A stretch of 64,000 nt of DNA. Source: an uncultured Planctomycetia bacterium (GTDB lineage: Bacteria; Planctomycetota; Phycisphaerae; FEN-1346; JAACEH01). Positions 32,481 through 41,306 of the stretch are shown here, piece by piece. The translations under genes were made by a program, and so were the position numbers. The notes below the pieces were generated by a model. It was not told the origin of the DNA and searched no databases. It saw nothing but the letters and a program-made list of their open reading frames with translations. Location: positions 1 to 64,000 of the forward strand of contig CAIYVX010000045.1 of NCBI GenBank assembly GCA_903929765.1, written 5' to 3'. Within the stretch, counting starts at the first letter, position 1. Every line of letters begins with the position of its first letter.

Positions 32481-34181
32481 GTGAGCATCCTCTCCTTCCG
32501 CCGTCACATTCGTTCCAGCCAGCGACTGGCCGCCATCCTGGCCGTCCTGGTCCGACACGGTTTCGGACACCTCGTCGTTCGCATGAGGATGCAGCACTTC
32601 GTCCGCTTCCGCGACAAGCTCTCCGGTCGCCTCCCTCACGACTTCACCGCCTCCGAGGACACCGCCGCCCTGGCCGCCCGCCTTGCCGACACGCTCGAAG
32701 ACCTCGGCCCCACCTTCATCAAACTTGGCCAGTCCCTGGCCAGCCGGCCCGACCTCCTCCCGCCGGATTTTCAGCACGCCCTGCGCCGCCTTCAGGACCG
32801 CGTCAAACCGTTTCCCCTGGAACAGGTCCGCGAGACCATCGAACGCGAACTGAAAAAACCTCTCGACCAACTGTTCAAAACCTTCGACGAAAAACCCTTC
32901 GCCTGCGGCTCCATCGCCCAGGCCCACTACGCCACCACCGCCGACGGCCGCGAAGTGGTCGTCAAAGTCCAGCGCCCCGGCATCGACCGCCTCGTCGCCG
33001 ACGACGTCAACCTCCTCCGCCAACTCGCCGGCCTGATCGAACGCCACCTGCCCGAGTATCGCCTCTACCGCCCTGAAATGCTCGTCGACGAATTCGCCCG
33101 CACCCTGAAAATGGAACTAGATTTCCTCAACGAAGCCTCCGTCACTACCCGCTTCGCCGAGGAATTCGCCGCCGATCCGCGCATCCAGATTCCCACCGTC
33201 GACCGCAACCTTTCCTCGCGCGGCGTCCTGACACTCCAGCGCCTCCACGGCCTGACCGTTTCTTCCGACCTCGACTTCTCCAACACCGGCATCGACCGCA
33301 AGCTCGCCGCCCGCAATCTCCTCGACGTTTTCTTCCGCCAGTTTTTCGAACTGGGCGTCTTTCACGCCGACCCGCACCCCGGCAACCTCCTGCTCCAAGC
33401 GCCGGGCAACTGGGGCATCCTCGACTTCGGCCAGATCGGTCGCGTCGACGGCGAAATGCGCTCCAAGCTGGCCATGTGCATCACTGCCACCGCCAACCGC
33501 GAATTCGAGCTGGCCATCGACATTCTCGACGACCTCATGGGCCTGCCCGACGACATCGACCGCTCGCGCCTCAAGAACGATCTGGCCAACATCCTCGACC
33601 GTTACTACGGCACGCCCATCCGCCAGATCAACATCGCCCGGCTCTTCGAGGAAATCGTCGTCCTGGCCCGCGAGTACAAGGTCATTTTGCCGCGCGACTT
33701 CGTCCTCCTGGGCAAGAGCCTGGCCACCATCGGCGGCGTGGCCCTGATGCTCGACCCCGACTGCGCCCCGGTTGAGATCATCCGCCCCAAACTTTCCAAA
33801 ATGCTCGCCGAAAGCCTCTCCCCGCGCCGGGCCTTGCACTCCATGAGCACCAACCTCTACCACCTCGCCGCCCTGATCCAGCACGGCCCGCGCACGCTGC
33901 GCCGCCTCGTCCGCAACATCACCCGCGGCGAGATGAAAATCATCTTTCACCACAGCGGCCTGGAGAATTTCATCTACGAGTTGGACCGTTCCACCAACCG
34001 CATCGCCTTCAGCGTCATCACCGCTTCGATCATCCTCGGTTCCGCCATTCTCATGCACGCCAAGGTCGGCCCGACCGTCTTCGCCAGCCAAATCTCCCTC
34101 CTCGGCCTGGTCGGCTTCCTCCTCGCCGCCTTCTTCGGCGTCTGGCTCATCCTCTCCATCTTCCGCTCCGGGCGGTTATAG
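32481..34181 (+). CDS. ABC1/AarF/UbiB-family atypical kinase
   Basis: Membrane-bound atypical kinase-like ATPase of 566 residues, needed in other bacteria for quinone biosynthesis. The family motif FIKLGQSLASRPDLLP, the Ala-rich loop ACGSIAQAHYA, the ATP-binding Lys in VVVKVQRPG, the catalytic HADPHPGNLL and metal-binding LDFGQIGR are present in order. Two C-terminal membrane helices follow (about residues 510-560). The start is taken as GTG at 32481 (GGAG eight bases upstream); the 23-residue extension to 32412 is translated repeat. Confidence 0.93.
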   Translation: MSILSFRRHIRSSQRLAAILAVLVRHGFGHLVVRMRMQHFVRFRDKLSGRLPHDFTASEDTAALAARLADTLEDLGPTFIKLGQSLASRPDLLPPDFQHALRRLQDRVKPFPLEQVRETIERELKKPLDQLFKTFDEKPFACGSIAQAHYATTADGREVVVKVQRPGIDRLVADDVNLLRQLAGLIERHLPEYRLYRPEMLVDEFARTLKMELDFLNEASVTTRFAEEFAADPRIQIPTVDRNLSSRGVLTLQRLHGLTVSSDLDFSNTGIDRKLAARNLLDVFFRQFFELGVFHADPHPGNLLLQAPGNWGILDFGQIGRVDGEMRSKLAMCITATANREFELAIDILDDLMGLPDDIDRSRLKNDLANILDRYYGTPIRQINIARLFEEIVVLAREYKVILPRDFVLLGKSLATIGGVALMLDPDCAPVEIIRPKLSKMLAESLSPRRALHSMSTNLYHLAALIQHGPRTLRRLVRNITRGEMKIIFHHSGLENFIYELDRSTNRIAFSVITASIILGSAILMHAKVGPTVFASQISLLGLVGFLLAAFFGVWLILSIFRSGRL

Positions 34182-34350
34182 GAGAACGATTGCCGCTGTT
34201 ATGTAGGGCGCCCATTGACCGGAATGGTCAGCGGGCGTCTATCTTGCGCTGTTGATGTCAGTTGTGACCGCTCTTCGCCCCCCTCCCCACAACCGCTTTG
34301 CCAAATCAGGACCGGCGTGGACAAAATTATTAATTTTACTCACTTCTCTT

Positions 34351-34378
34351 TTGCAATGTTCTAACCAAAACCTAATGC
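34351..34378 (+). promoter_or_regulatory. candidate promoter of the porin gene
   Basis: TTGCAA (34351-34356) and TAATGC (34373-34378) are separated by 16 bases, in an AT-rich stretch that stands out from the surrounding GC-rich DNA, 122 bp before the porin start. The rest of the 34182-34499 gap holds one imperfect hairpin (CGCCCATTGACC / GGTCAGCGGGCG, near 34208-34236) that may end the kinase transcript. Confidence 0.35.
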
Positions 34379-34499
34379 GGCCTCGGCATGATGTGGGCGT
34401 TGTTGACAGGCAAATCTGGTGAATTTCATAGGCCCTCGGCGCCGCGAACGGCCCGAATATTTTTCGACGTTGGACTCATTACTCGGAAAGGAGCAGCGA

Positions 34500-35996
34500 A
34501 TGAGAACAGGAATCACGAGGTGGGCAGCAGGAGCAGCGCTGGGGTGCGTCCTGGCGGTGGCTGGGTCCGCGGCGGCCCAGACGCCGGCCGGAGCGGCGCC
34601 GATGGACAGCGTGACGGAACAGGTGCGGCAACTCCGCGATTTGGTTTACAAGCAGCAGGAACAGATCAACCAGTTGAACGGCCAGCCGAAGTCCGGGACA
34701 CCGGTGGGCATCACCGAAGACCAGCGGCAACAGATTCTCCTGTTGATCAAGGAAGAACTGAAGGGTCAGAAGCTGCCGGATTGGGTCAGCAATCTGAAGA
34801 TCGCCGGCGACTTCCGCTACCGGACGGAGTGGATCAAGCAGCAGCAATCAGTGCAGGACCAGATCAACGCGAGAACATTTGGTGTGGGGGCGGCCGCGGC
34901 CGTCCGTCCGGAACGGACCCGTCAGCGCATCCGGGTTCGCCTGGGTTTCTTCGAGAAGGTCAACGACGAAGTAGACGTGGGCATCCAGTTGGCCACCGGC
35001 GGCGGCAACAACGGCGGCGCCGATCCGGTCTCGACCAACCAGACGCTCGGCAGCGACGGTTCTCCAGGAGAAGAGAAGGTGCCGGTCTGGTTCGACCAGG
35101 CCTATGCCAATTATCATCCGAAGGCCATTCCTGATCTGAACGTCTACATGGGCCGCATGCCGAATCCGTTCCTCGAAGTCGGCGACAGCGAAATGATCTG
35201 GGACTCCGACCTGCGGTTTGACGGTATGGCGGTCAAGTATAAGAAGCAGTTGGTCGAGGGCCTGACCGTTTTCGGCAACCTGGGCGGGTTCTGGCTGAAC
35301 GAGAACGGCTCCTTCGGCCAGGGCGACACCAGCCTGTGGGGCGCACAGGGTTACGTCACGCTGGCCCTGCCGCAACTGACCAAGGGGGCCTACGCCACCG
35401 CCGGATTGAGCTATTACAAGTATAGCAACCTGGCGGGTACCGCGGTCGGATCGACGGCCGCCGGGGCGTTCCCGACTTCGCCGGGCAATACCATCGCCGT
35501 GACCCCGGCCGGCGTGAGCGTCTATGATTGCAACTACGGCATTGTCAACCCGTTCTTTGAGGTCGGGGTCGAGGATCCGTGGCTGCACAAACGGATTGCG
35601 TTCTTCGGCGACTTTGCCGACAACCCGCTAGCTCGCACCCGCATCGGCGCGCCCGTTATCGGCACCGCGACCGGCAGCCAGCGTGACAATGCCAGGAACG
35701 ACTTCGCCTGGCTGCTCGGCGCGAGCTATGGCACGCTTAAGAATCCGGGCGACTGGAAGGTCAGTTACAACTATCGTCGGGTAGGAGCGGACGCCGTGAT
35801 GGCGGCCTTCTGCGACTCTGACGCGGCCGGCGGCGGCACCGACTTCCAAGGCTCCAAGCTCTCGGCCGGTTATCAGGTGGCCAAGGGCTGGGTGGTCTCG
35901 GCCAGTTACTACTACGACGATATCACGCGGCAGGACGTGTTCCGCGAGGGGCCGTCGTACCAACGGTTCCAGTTTGACTTCATCTTCAGCTTCTAG
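34500..35996 (+). CDS. putative outer-membrane porin
   Basis: Beta-barrel outer-membrane protein of 498 residues. A signal peptide (about residues 1-26, ending SAAAQ) is followed by a short coiled-coil segment (VRQLRDLVYKQQEQINQLNG), as in periplasmic-anchored porins, and then by alternating strands through the rest of the chain. Family-like features include FRYRTEWIKQQQ, VYMGRMPNPF and a C-terminal FIFSF ending in Phe, the usual outer-membrane assembly signal. ATG at 34500 has AAAGGAG upstream. Single gene with its own terminator. Solute specificity unknown. Confidence 0.85.
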   Translation: MRTGITRWAAGAALGCVLAVAGSAAAQTPAGAAPMDSVTEQVRQLRDLVYKQQEQINQLNGQPKSGTPVGITEDQRQQILLLIKEELKGQKLPDWVSNLKIAGDFRYRTEWIKQQQSVQDQINARTFGVGAAAAVRPERTRQRIRVRLGFFEKVNDEVDVGIQLATGGGNNGGADPVSTNQTLGSDGSPGEEKVPVWFDQAYANYHPKAIPDLNVYMGRMPNPFLEVGDSEMIWDSDLRFDGMAVKYKKQLVEGLTVFGNLGGFWLNENGSFGQGDTSLWGAQGYVTLALPQLTKGAYATAGLSYYKYSNLAGTAVGSTAAGAFPTSPGNTIAVTPAGVSVYDCNYGIVNPFFEVGVEDPWLHKRIAFFGDFADNPLARTRIGAPVIGTATGSQRDNARNDFAWLLGASYGTLKNPGDWKVSYNYRRVGADAVMAAFCDSDAAGGGTDFQGSKLSAGYQVAKGWVVSASYYYDDITRQDVFREGPSYQRFQFDFIFSF

Positions 35997-36020
35997 GTGA
36001 TCTGATCCTTCAATAGCAAC

Positions 36021-36058
36021 GAGCGAGCCGGTCCTGTTCAAGGCCGGCTCGCTCCATT
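36021..36058 (+). terminator. rho-independent terminator of the porin gene
   Basis: GAGCGAGCCGG and CCGGCTCGCTC form a perfect 11-bp stem around an 11-base loop, 24 bp after the porin stop. The downstream bases (CATTGTTAT) are only moderately T-rich. Confidence 0.7.
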
Positions 36059-36105
36059 GTTATACCGGAAGGTTCCAGGGCTAGTATTGGTCTCTCGATT
36101 CGGCG

Positions 36106-36384
36106 TCACAGGATTATTTTCGTCACGACTTTGCCGTCCTTGAAAGTCACGTGGATGGTCTGGTTATCGGGGGTCTTCCAACGATAGATGTCGCCGGTGA
36201 TTCCGCCGAGCATACCGGCGACCTGCTTCTCGCCTTTGCCGAGGAGGCTTTCGACCTGGCTGATGGTCATGCCATGGTCGACCTTGTCGTAATTAGCCTG
36301 AGTCGGCTTGCCGCTGCAACCAACCATAACAACGGTCAGCAGCGTCAGCAACGCCAGTCCAGCCAGACACTTCGATAGTTTCAT
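36106..36384 (-). CDS. BamE/DUF3862-like small lipoprotein
   Basis: Predicted outer- or inner-membrane lipoprotein of 92 residues. The signal peptide ends in the lipobox MVGC (about residues 20-23). The mature part fits the small alpha-beta SmpA/OmlA (BamE)-like fold of DUF3862: YDKVDHGMTISQVESLLGKGEK, then YRWKTPDNQTIHVTFKDGKV. ATG at 36384 is chosen for the signal peptide; the frame extends upstream without support. Function unknown, perhaps envelope assembly. Confidence 0.75.
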   Translation of the reverse strand: MKLSKCLAGLALLTLLTVVMVGCSGKPTQANYDKVDHGMTISQVESLLGKGEKQVAGMLGGITGDIYRWKTPDNQTIHVTFKDGKVVTKIIL

Positions 36385-36564
36385 GGGCCTTCTCCCTAAA
36401 AGTGGACAACCGCCGACCTGGCGGGGCGAACAGGCACGCACGGTCCCCCGTTCACACTTGTATCATATGGCCGGACCCTTGATTCCGCAAGGGCCTGAGG
36501 GAAAAGTAAGGCGGGGGCCGGTTCTGATCGACCGTCCCTTTCGGATGGATGTTATGACTGCTCC

Positions 36565-37836
36565 TCACTTCACACCGAAGAGGAAGTCGGTGTTCTCGAT
36601 GGTCGGCATGCTGATGGGCGCGGAGTAGAGGAACGGGCCTTTAGGGTCGGCGGGGTTGGTCGCGCGCATTTTGGCGAGTTTGGTCTTCTGCTCGGCGGTG
36701 AGCGTTTTGCCGACCTGGGCGAAGGCGGAGGCATAAAGATAAGACATTTCGCCGTCGAGTTCGCCGTAGCGTTTGGACAGGGACATGACCTTGTCCTGAT
36801 CGACCGTCTCGCCCTTCTGGAAGCGGCGCAGTTCGGTGGCGATGGCGCGGCGAGTAGCGACGATTTCGGCCAGGTCACGGCGCTGGAGGTCGGGCAGAGC
36901 GGTGATGAGTTTGCGCTGGGCGTCGGTGAGGGCATTCAGAAAAGCCTCGCCGCTATCGCCGGTGAGCGAGGTGCTGATGGAGTAGTCCTGCTTGCCCATG
37001 GCCGGGGCGGTTTTCATGCCGAAGCCGCCGAAGTACATGCCGTGACGCTCGGGGCAGAAGTAGGTGTCGGCTTCGAGAGAGCCGGCGTACCAGGCGAACA
37101 TCTCGCTGGCGTAGGTCATGACGGCGACATTGACCTCGTGGGACATGCTGCGCTTGTCGAGTTGCTCGGGCACGTCGGGCCAGGTGCGGGAATCGCCGAA
37201 CTTGAGCTTGGCCAGGGCGGCCTTCTGCTTGTCATCGAAGGAGCGGATAATTGCGCCCATTACTTTCGCCCGCTGATAGGACAACTTGCCGTCGAGGGTG
37301 TAGAGGTCGGCCGAAAACTTGACGACGGCGCTTTTGTCGAGTCCATTTTTGCCACCGCTGCCGGCGGGAAGGTCTCCTTCGAGATTGCGGCGGAAGGCTT
37401 TGAGGAGCGGGAACCGCTTTTCGGCGAAGCGGCGGATGTCGGGTTCCTGGTCTTTGGCCAGGGCGAGAAGCTGGGCCTTCTGGTCGGCGTTGAGAATGGC
37501 CAGCGTATTCTCGGCGATTTTGGTCAGGAACGAGGTGTTGTGGCCGCCCTCTTTGGCGTCGATGTCGCGCATGTACTGGAAACCGAAGTAGTCGGAAACC
37601 TTGCCGGGCGGGAGGAAGGTGTCCAGGGCGAAGTCGCCGGTCAGGAAGGCCAGGCCGTCGAAGGCGATGGTGTGAAGCTGGGCCTGGTCGCTGGTGGCCT
37701 GCTCGATGGAGTAGCGCTGGGCGTTGTCGCGGGGCTGCGGGCCGCGCGGGGGGCCGGGCGGCGGTTGCGGTTGGGCGAGGACAAGAGAGGCGCACAAGCA
37801 GAGGCTCAGCGCGATTATTGCCATTTTCGTTTTCAT
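36565..37836 (-). CDS. secreted protein of unknown function in the ECF operon
   Basis: Exported protein of 423 residues with signal peptide residues 1-21 (ending SLVLAQ) and a Pro-rich start (QPQPPPGPPRGPQP). The rest is mainly alpha-helical, with repeated short helices of the kind LNADQKAQLLALAKDQ, FDDKQKAALAKLKFG, LTDAQRKLITALPDLQ and LTAEQKTKLAKMRA. These look like LTxxQ-type motifs of Spy/CpxP proteins and occur four times. I do not recognise a named family. ATG at 37836 has GGAG eight bases upstream; an ATG at 37866 overlapping the previous stop is an alternative. Last gene of the sigma-factor operon. Confidence 0.75.
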   Translation of the reverse strand: MKTKMAIIALSLCLCASLVLAQPQPPPGPPRGPQPRDNAQRYSIEQATSDQAQLHTIAFDGLAFLTGDFALDTFLPPGKVSDYFGFQYMRDIDAKEGGHNTSFLTKIAENTLAILNADQKAQLLALAKDQEPDIRRFAEKRFPLLKAFRRNLEGDLPAGSGGKNGLDKSAVVKFSADLYTLDGKLSYQRAKVMGAIIRSFDDKQKAALAKLKFGDSRTWPDVPEQLDKRSMSHEVNVAVMTYASEMFAWYAGSLEADTYFCPERHGMYFGGFGMKTAPAMGKQDYSISTSLTGDSGEAFLNALTDAQRKLITALPDLQRRDLAEIVATRRAIATELRRFQKGETVDQDKVMSLSKRYGELDGEMSYLYASAFAQVGKTLTAEQKTKLAKMRATNPADPKGPFLYSAPISMPTIENTDFLFGVK

Positions 37837-37862
37837 GGTCTGATCTCCGGAAAGAGTTCTCT

Positions 37863-38453
37863 TCATGGCTCCCCTGCCCCGCTCGGGGGCGGGCCGGGAG
37901 GCGGAGGCGGCGGGGGTGGGCCGCCAGGCGGTGGTCGGTCATCACCGGGCGGTGGACCGGATGGCGGGCTGGGGGGCGGGCCGGGAGGACCGCCGGGCGG
38001 CGGACCGTACGGGGGCGGGCGACGGGCTTCGAGTTGCGCTTTCCAGAGCGCAAACTGCTCCGCCGTCAGAACTGCTTTCATTTCGGCGTTGAGCCTCTGG
38101 TGTTCGGCTTCGACTTTTTGCCGCATCTCCTGGCGCAGGGTGTCCATAACGGCCACGCTGCGCGCCATGATTTGGCGGACCTGGACGGCCTGGGCGTCGG
38201 TCAGGTGCAACTGCGAATGGAGTTCTGCCGTGATGTTCTCGGCCTCATGGGCAGTTGAACTTGGCGCGGGTGAACTGACAAGCCGGTCCTTGACGCTCAG
38301 GACGACCAGGCCCGAGCCGATCACGGCGCCGCAAATCAAAATCGCCAAACCCAGGAGGACAACCAGCCACAACCGGTTGCGGCGCGGCGGGTGGATGGCG
38401 CCGGGTGCGGCGGAAGAAGCGGGGGCCGAGTTCTCGTGACTGTGATCGTTCAT
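37863..38453 (-). CDS. membrane-anchored Spy/CpxP-like protein with Pro-rich tail
   Basis: Probable envelope-stress or metal-sensing periplasmic protein of 196 residues. One N-terminal membrane helix (LWLVVLLGLAILICGAVIGS) is followed by a helical domain with two LTxxQ-type motifs (LHLTDAQAVQVRQIM, VLTAEQFALWKAQL), as in heavy-metal-resistance proteins of the Spy/CnrX group. The last 50 residues are almost pure Pro/Gly. The start ATG overlaps the upstream TGA (ATGA). In CnrX-like systems such a protein senses a ligand and signals through the preceding anti-sigma to the ECF factor. Confidence 0.75.
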   Translation of the reverse strand: MNDHSHENSAPASSAAPGAIHPPRRNRLWLVVLLGLAILICGAVIGSGLVVLSVKDRLVSSPAPSSTAHEAENITAELHSQLHLTDAQAVQVRQIMARSVAVMDTLRQEMRQKVEAEHQRLNAEMKAVLTAEQFALWKAQLEARRPPPYGPPPGGPPGPPPSPPSGPPPGDDRPPPGGPPPPPPPPGPPPSGAGEP

Positions 38454-38707
38454 CGCAGACTCGCCTCCAAGGAAGGATAAAGCAGCGTCAGGGGATCGAC
38501 GGAGCGGGTCCAGGCCTGTACGGCCAGAACCAGCACCAGAACGGCGGCGGCCTCCGCGGCCACGGCCAGAAAGGCCAGCGTGCGAATGGGCAACACGGGC
38601 TGGGGCACGCGAATGGCTTCCAGCACTGCGGCGGTCACGCGCAGGGGCGGTGGCGTCTCGCGGCGCGCCTGGCGGGCCAACTTCAGGATAATCTCTAGCT
38701 CATCCAT
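38450..38707 (-). CDS. small one-helix protein, possible anti-sigma factor
   Basis: Eighty-five residues with a short cytoplasmic N-terminus (about 40 residues) and one membrane helix (TLAFLAVAAEAAAVLVLVLAV), then a short outside tail. It overlaps the ECF sigma gene by 13 bp and the next gene by four. Position and topology suit an anti-sigma factor, but there is no zinc-binding HxxxCxxC motif, so this is inferred from context. Confidence 0.6.
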   Translation of the reverse strand: MDELEIILKLARQARRETPPPLRVTAAVLEAIRVPQPVLPIRTLAFLAVAAEAAAVLVLVLAVQAWTRSVDPLTLLYPSLEASLR

Positions 38708-39252
38708 CCAAACTTCTCCAACAAATGTTCCCGGCGGGCGATGGCCTGAAGCCGGCGGCGAGCCCGGAAAGCCCGCATCTTGACCATGGCCCGGGTCCAG
38801 CCCATGCGCTGGGCAATTTCGCACGTGTCACAGTCCTCGAAGTACATCAGCGTCAAAACCAGTCGCTCTGGCGGTGGCAAGCGACCGAGCAACTCGTGAA
38901 CCAGGGCGCCGGCTGCACCCGGATCCAGATCCGCCTCCGACGCGGGATAATCCAGGTCGTCCAGCGAAACGCAGGCCCGGAGGCGGTCACGATTTTTCCA
39001 GAAGCGGTAGCCGACACGCGTGGCGATGCGCCGCAACCAGTGGTCGAACGGGGCGTCGCCGCGAAACCGCCCGAGGCCGAAAAAGGCCTCGACAAACGTC
39101 TCCTGAACCAATTCCTCGCAGCAGAGCCGGTCGCGCGTGAAGCGCCAGAGGAGGCTCGCAACAGCGGGCGCGTGCCGCCGGACGAGCCGTCCGAAGGCCT
39201 CGTCATCGCCCCGGAGCGCCGCCGCGATATCCAGTCGGTCCAGTTCATCCAC
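38695..39252 (-). CDS. ECF-subfamily RNA polymerase sigma factor
   Basis: Extracytoplasmic-function sigma-70 of 185 residues. The sigma-2 domain contains RDRLCCEELVQETFVEAFFGLGRF and FDHWLRRIATRVGYRFWKNR; the sigma-4 domain contains LPPPERLVLTLMYFEDCDTCEIAQRMGWTRAMVKMRAFRARRRL. The GTG start at 39252 is the first in frame, and its ribosome site is weak. It heads a four-gene overlapping operon with a putative anti-sigma, a Spy-like sensor and a secreted helical protein, all on the minus strand. It probably responds to a metal or envelope stress. Confidence 0.92.
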   Translation of the reverse strand: MDELDRLDIAAALRGDDEAFGRLVRRHAPAVASLLWRFTRDRLCCEELVQETFVEAFFGLGRFRGDAPFDHWLRRIATRVGYRFWKNRDRLRACVSLDDLDYPASEADLDPGAAGALVHELLGRLPPPERLVLTLMYFEDCDTCEIAQRMGWTRAMVKMRAFRARRRLQAIARREHLLEKFGWMS

Positions 39253-39325
39253 GATGCGTCCATTCTAGATGATCGTGACCATAACCGTCAACGAGCCGGT
39301 CCCTTGCGCTATTGCATTACATCAA

Positions 39326-39360
39326 GGAGGGAACGGCTGCGGCAACCAGCCGCTCCCTCC
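39326..39360. repeat. GGAGGG..CGGCTG hairpin
   Basis: GGAGGG-aa-CGGCTG pairs with CAGCCG-ct-CCCTCC around a seven-base loop, a strong hairpin in the 255-bp gap between the Pro-rich gene and the sigma gene. It may end the minus-strand transcript of the former, though there is no T-run. In the same gap, GGTGCCAGGAAC (39413-39424) is the inverse of GTTCCTCGGCACC (39485-39497), framing an 85-bp inverted-repeat segment. Confidence 0.5.
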
Positions 39361-39507
39361 CAACCGGCCCAAACCCCTCTCCAGCAAAGGGCCGACCTGC
39401 ATTTTAAAAGGGGGTGCCAGGAACGGCGCTTGCGGCTTCACCCGCGAGGTCCAGCTCCCTTTTGACCGAGCGGATCTCTCGCCGGTTCCTCGGCACCCGA
39501 ATCAAAC

Positions 39508-40035
39508 CTACTGCCCGGTAGCGGGCGGCATAGCTGAGGACGGCGGAGGAGGAGGCGGCGGTGGCGGCGGACCTCCACCCGGTCCGGCAGGCGGCGTGGC
39601 CGAAGAGGGCGGTCCACTGCCCGGCCCCTGGCCGCCAGGCGGGGGCGGAGGTGGAGGATTATTGCCATTGCCGTTGCCGTTCCCATTGCCTTGATCCTGC
39701 CCGCCGGGTGGGGGCGGAGGCGGGGGTGGAGGATTATTGCCATTTCCGTTCCCATTGCCTTGACCCTGCCCACCGGGTGGGGGCGGTGGCGGGGGTGGAG
39801 GATTATTGCCATTGCCTTTACCTGGGTTCTGACTGCCGGGCGGAGGCGGGGGTGGCGGCGGAGGATGAGGTGGTCCGCCATGGCCTCCGGGACCGGCGAA
39901 GAGATCGGTGGGGGCAGACAGATCAGTGGTGACGGCCTGCGTGTCTATTCCAAACTGATCCGCCGCTGTGGCCATCAATGACACGGCGCCGACGAGCAGC
40001 ACGCCACAACCCAGAACCAACAGCCATCGTCTCAT
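39508..40035 (-). CDS. secreted Pro/Gly/Asn tandem-repeat protein
   Basis: Exported low-complexity protein of 175 residues. The signal peptide covers about residues 1-24 (ending ATAAD). After a short linker comes a tandem array of about 23 residues per unit: a run of 7-9 Pro, then GGQ(G/D)QGNGNGNGNN, repeated at least three times with changes in the number of NG pairs, and a final Pro/Gly/Ser tail. AAGGAG precedes the ATG by seven bases. No catalytic domain. Such chains are likely extended, hydrophilic cell-surface material; function unknown. Confidence 0.7.
   Translation of the reverse strand: MRRWLLVLGCGVLLVGAVSLMATAADQFGIDTQAVTTDLSAPTDLFAGPGGHGGPPHPPPPPPPPPGSQNPGKGNGNNPPPPPPPPPGGQGQGNGNGNGNNPPPPPPPPPGGQDQGNGNGNGNGNNPPPPPPPGGQGPGSGPPSSATPPAGPGGGPPPPPPPPPPSSAMPPATGQ
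39640..39865. repeat. tandem DNA repeat in the Pro-rich gene
   Basis: About three imperfect copies of a 70-80 bp unit made of GGTGGAGGATTATTGCCATT, then GCCGTTCCCATTGCCTTG, then a GGGTGGGGGCGGAGGCGG-like tract. Copies differ by loss or gain of GCCATT/GCCGTT hexamers, as expected for slippage, so strains may vary in length. Confidence 0.7.
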
Positions 40036-40213
40036 GCCCGATCTCCTTCTCTTTGAGAGTTTCGCCCCGGAACTACCGACGAAACCGTTTTTCGCCGGTG
40101 TCCACGCCAAGCTAGTGGCGCATCGGCGGCGGCGGTAACAGAAAATTCCGGTGAGATAACAAAAGAAATATGGCGCGGAGGTGGATGAGGGTCGAACGAC
40201 CGACTGTGATAAC

Positions 40214-41053
40214 TTACGCCGGGGTCCAGTCCAGATCGACCAGGACCGGGTAGTGGTCGGAGAGCAGATCGAGGGCCGGTTCGTTGAGAACGTTGGCGGC
40301 GAGGCAGCGACCGGCCAGGGTGGGCGAGGCGAGAATGTAGTCGATGCGGCGGCCGAAGAAATCGACGTCGCGCGGAGTTCCGGGCGGCTTGCCGAGCATG
40401 GTGGCGCAGCTTAAGGGCGGCCGGGGTCCGGGGCGGCACTGCCGCACCAGATCGACCAGCCCGGCCTTGAGAAACGTGGCGAGGACATCGAAATTACGCG
40501 GCTTCAAATCCGGGGGCGGCTGCTGCGCGGCCAAGGCCCGGCGGCGCTTCTCCGCGTCCAGAGCGGCATAGTGGTCGGTGTCGAGCGGACTGATGTCGTT
40601 GAAATCGCCGAGAATGATCAGCGGGTCGCCCCGGTCGAGAAGCGGGCGGGCCAGGGCGGTAATCTGTGCGGCCTCGCGACAGCGCATCTCCACGCTGTGC
40701 GGCGAGAGATGGACTACGAAAAAATTGATGCCGGCGGTCCGGCCGCGCAGCAGACCATGATGGTAATCGTCGAGAATCCGTTCGAGGCCGGTGATCGGGC
40801 GGCGCGAAGTGAAGCCGGTGGCGTAGCCGGTCAACTTGAGCAGTGCGACGTGGGGATGGCCCCAGCGGGCGGCCTCGAGGCGCAAGCGGTCTTCGGTGTA
40901 CTCGTTGAGTTCTTCCAGGGCGACGACGTCAGGCTGCTGGTCGGCCAGCCACTGGAGAACCTGGGGGTGGCGTTCGGGAAAGGTGCGAAAACCTTCGAGG
41001 ACGTTGTAGGCGATAATACGGAATTTCGTATTGTCGGCAACCTGGCGAGCCAC
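40214..41053 (-). CDS. endonuclease/exonuclease/phosphatase (EEP) family protein
   Basis: Metal-dependent phosphodiesterase or phosphatase of 279 residues. The EEP motifs appear in order: RIIAYNVLEGF (Asn), VVALEELNEY (metal Glu), VVHLSPHS (His), LIILGDFNDIS (Asp, Asn), RIDYILAS and the C-terminal SDHYPVLVDL (Asp-His). No signal peptide or DNA-repair-specific loops, so the substrate could be a nucleic acid, inositol phosphate or phospholipid head group. GTG at 41053 has AAGGGA upstream. Single gene; the 250-bp gap after it shows nothing recognisable. Confidence 0.85.
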   Translation of the reverse strand: MARQVADNTKFRIIAYNVLEGFRTFPERHPQVLQWLADQQPDVVALEELNEYTEDRLRLEAARWGHPHVALLKLTGYATGFTSRRPITGLERILDDYHHGLLRGRTAGINFFVVHLSPHSVEMRCREAAQITALARPLLDRGDPLIILGDFNDISPLDTDHYAALDAEKRRRALAAQQPPPDLKPRNFDVLATFLKAGLVDLVRQCRPGPRPPLSCATMLGKPPGTPRDVDFFGRRIDYILASPTLAGRCLAANVLNEPALDLLSDHYPVLVDLDWTPA

Positions 41054-41306
41054 GGAGTTGCTCCCTTCCGGAAAAGTGCGAACCGGCTTTAATTACCCTA
41101 TACGGCAGTGGGAGTCAAGGATTGATTCATTCTTTCTTCCAGAGCGTTCCGGGTATTTAAGGATAATTAACGAAACAAGGCGGGTTGACGGGCGTTAGAA
41201 TGGTAGAGGCCGCAGAGGCCGGCGGTCGGGTTGCGCGATTTTTCCGGCCCGGCCTTGTGCGCCGGGTATACAATTGGGATGGTCGTAGCGTCTTGGAGCG
41301 AAGGTC

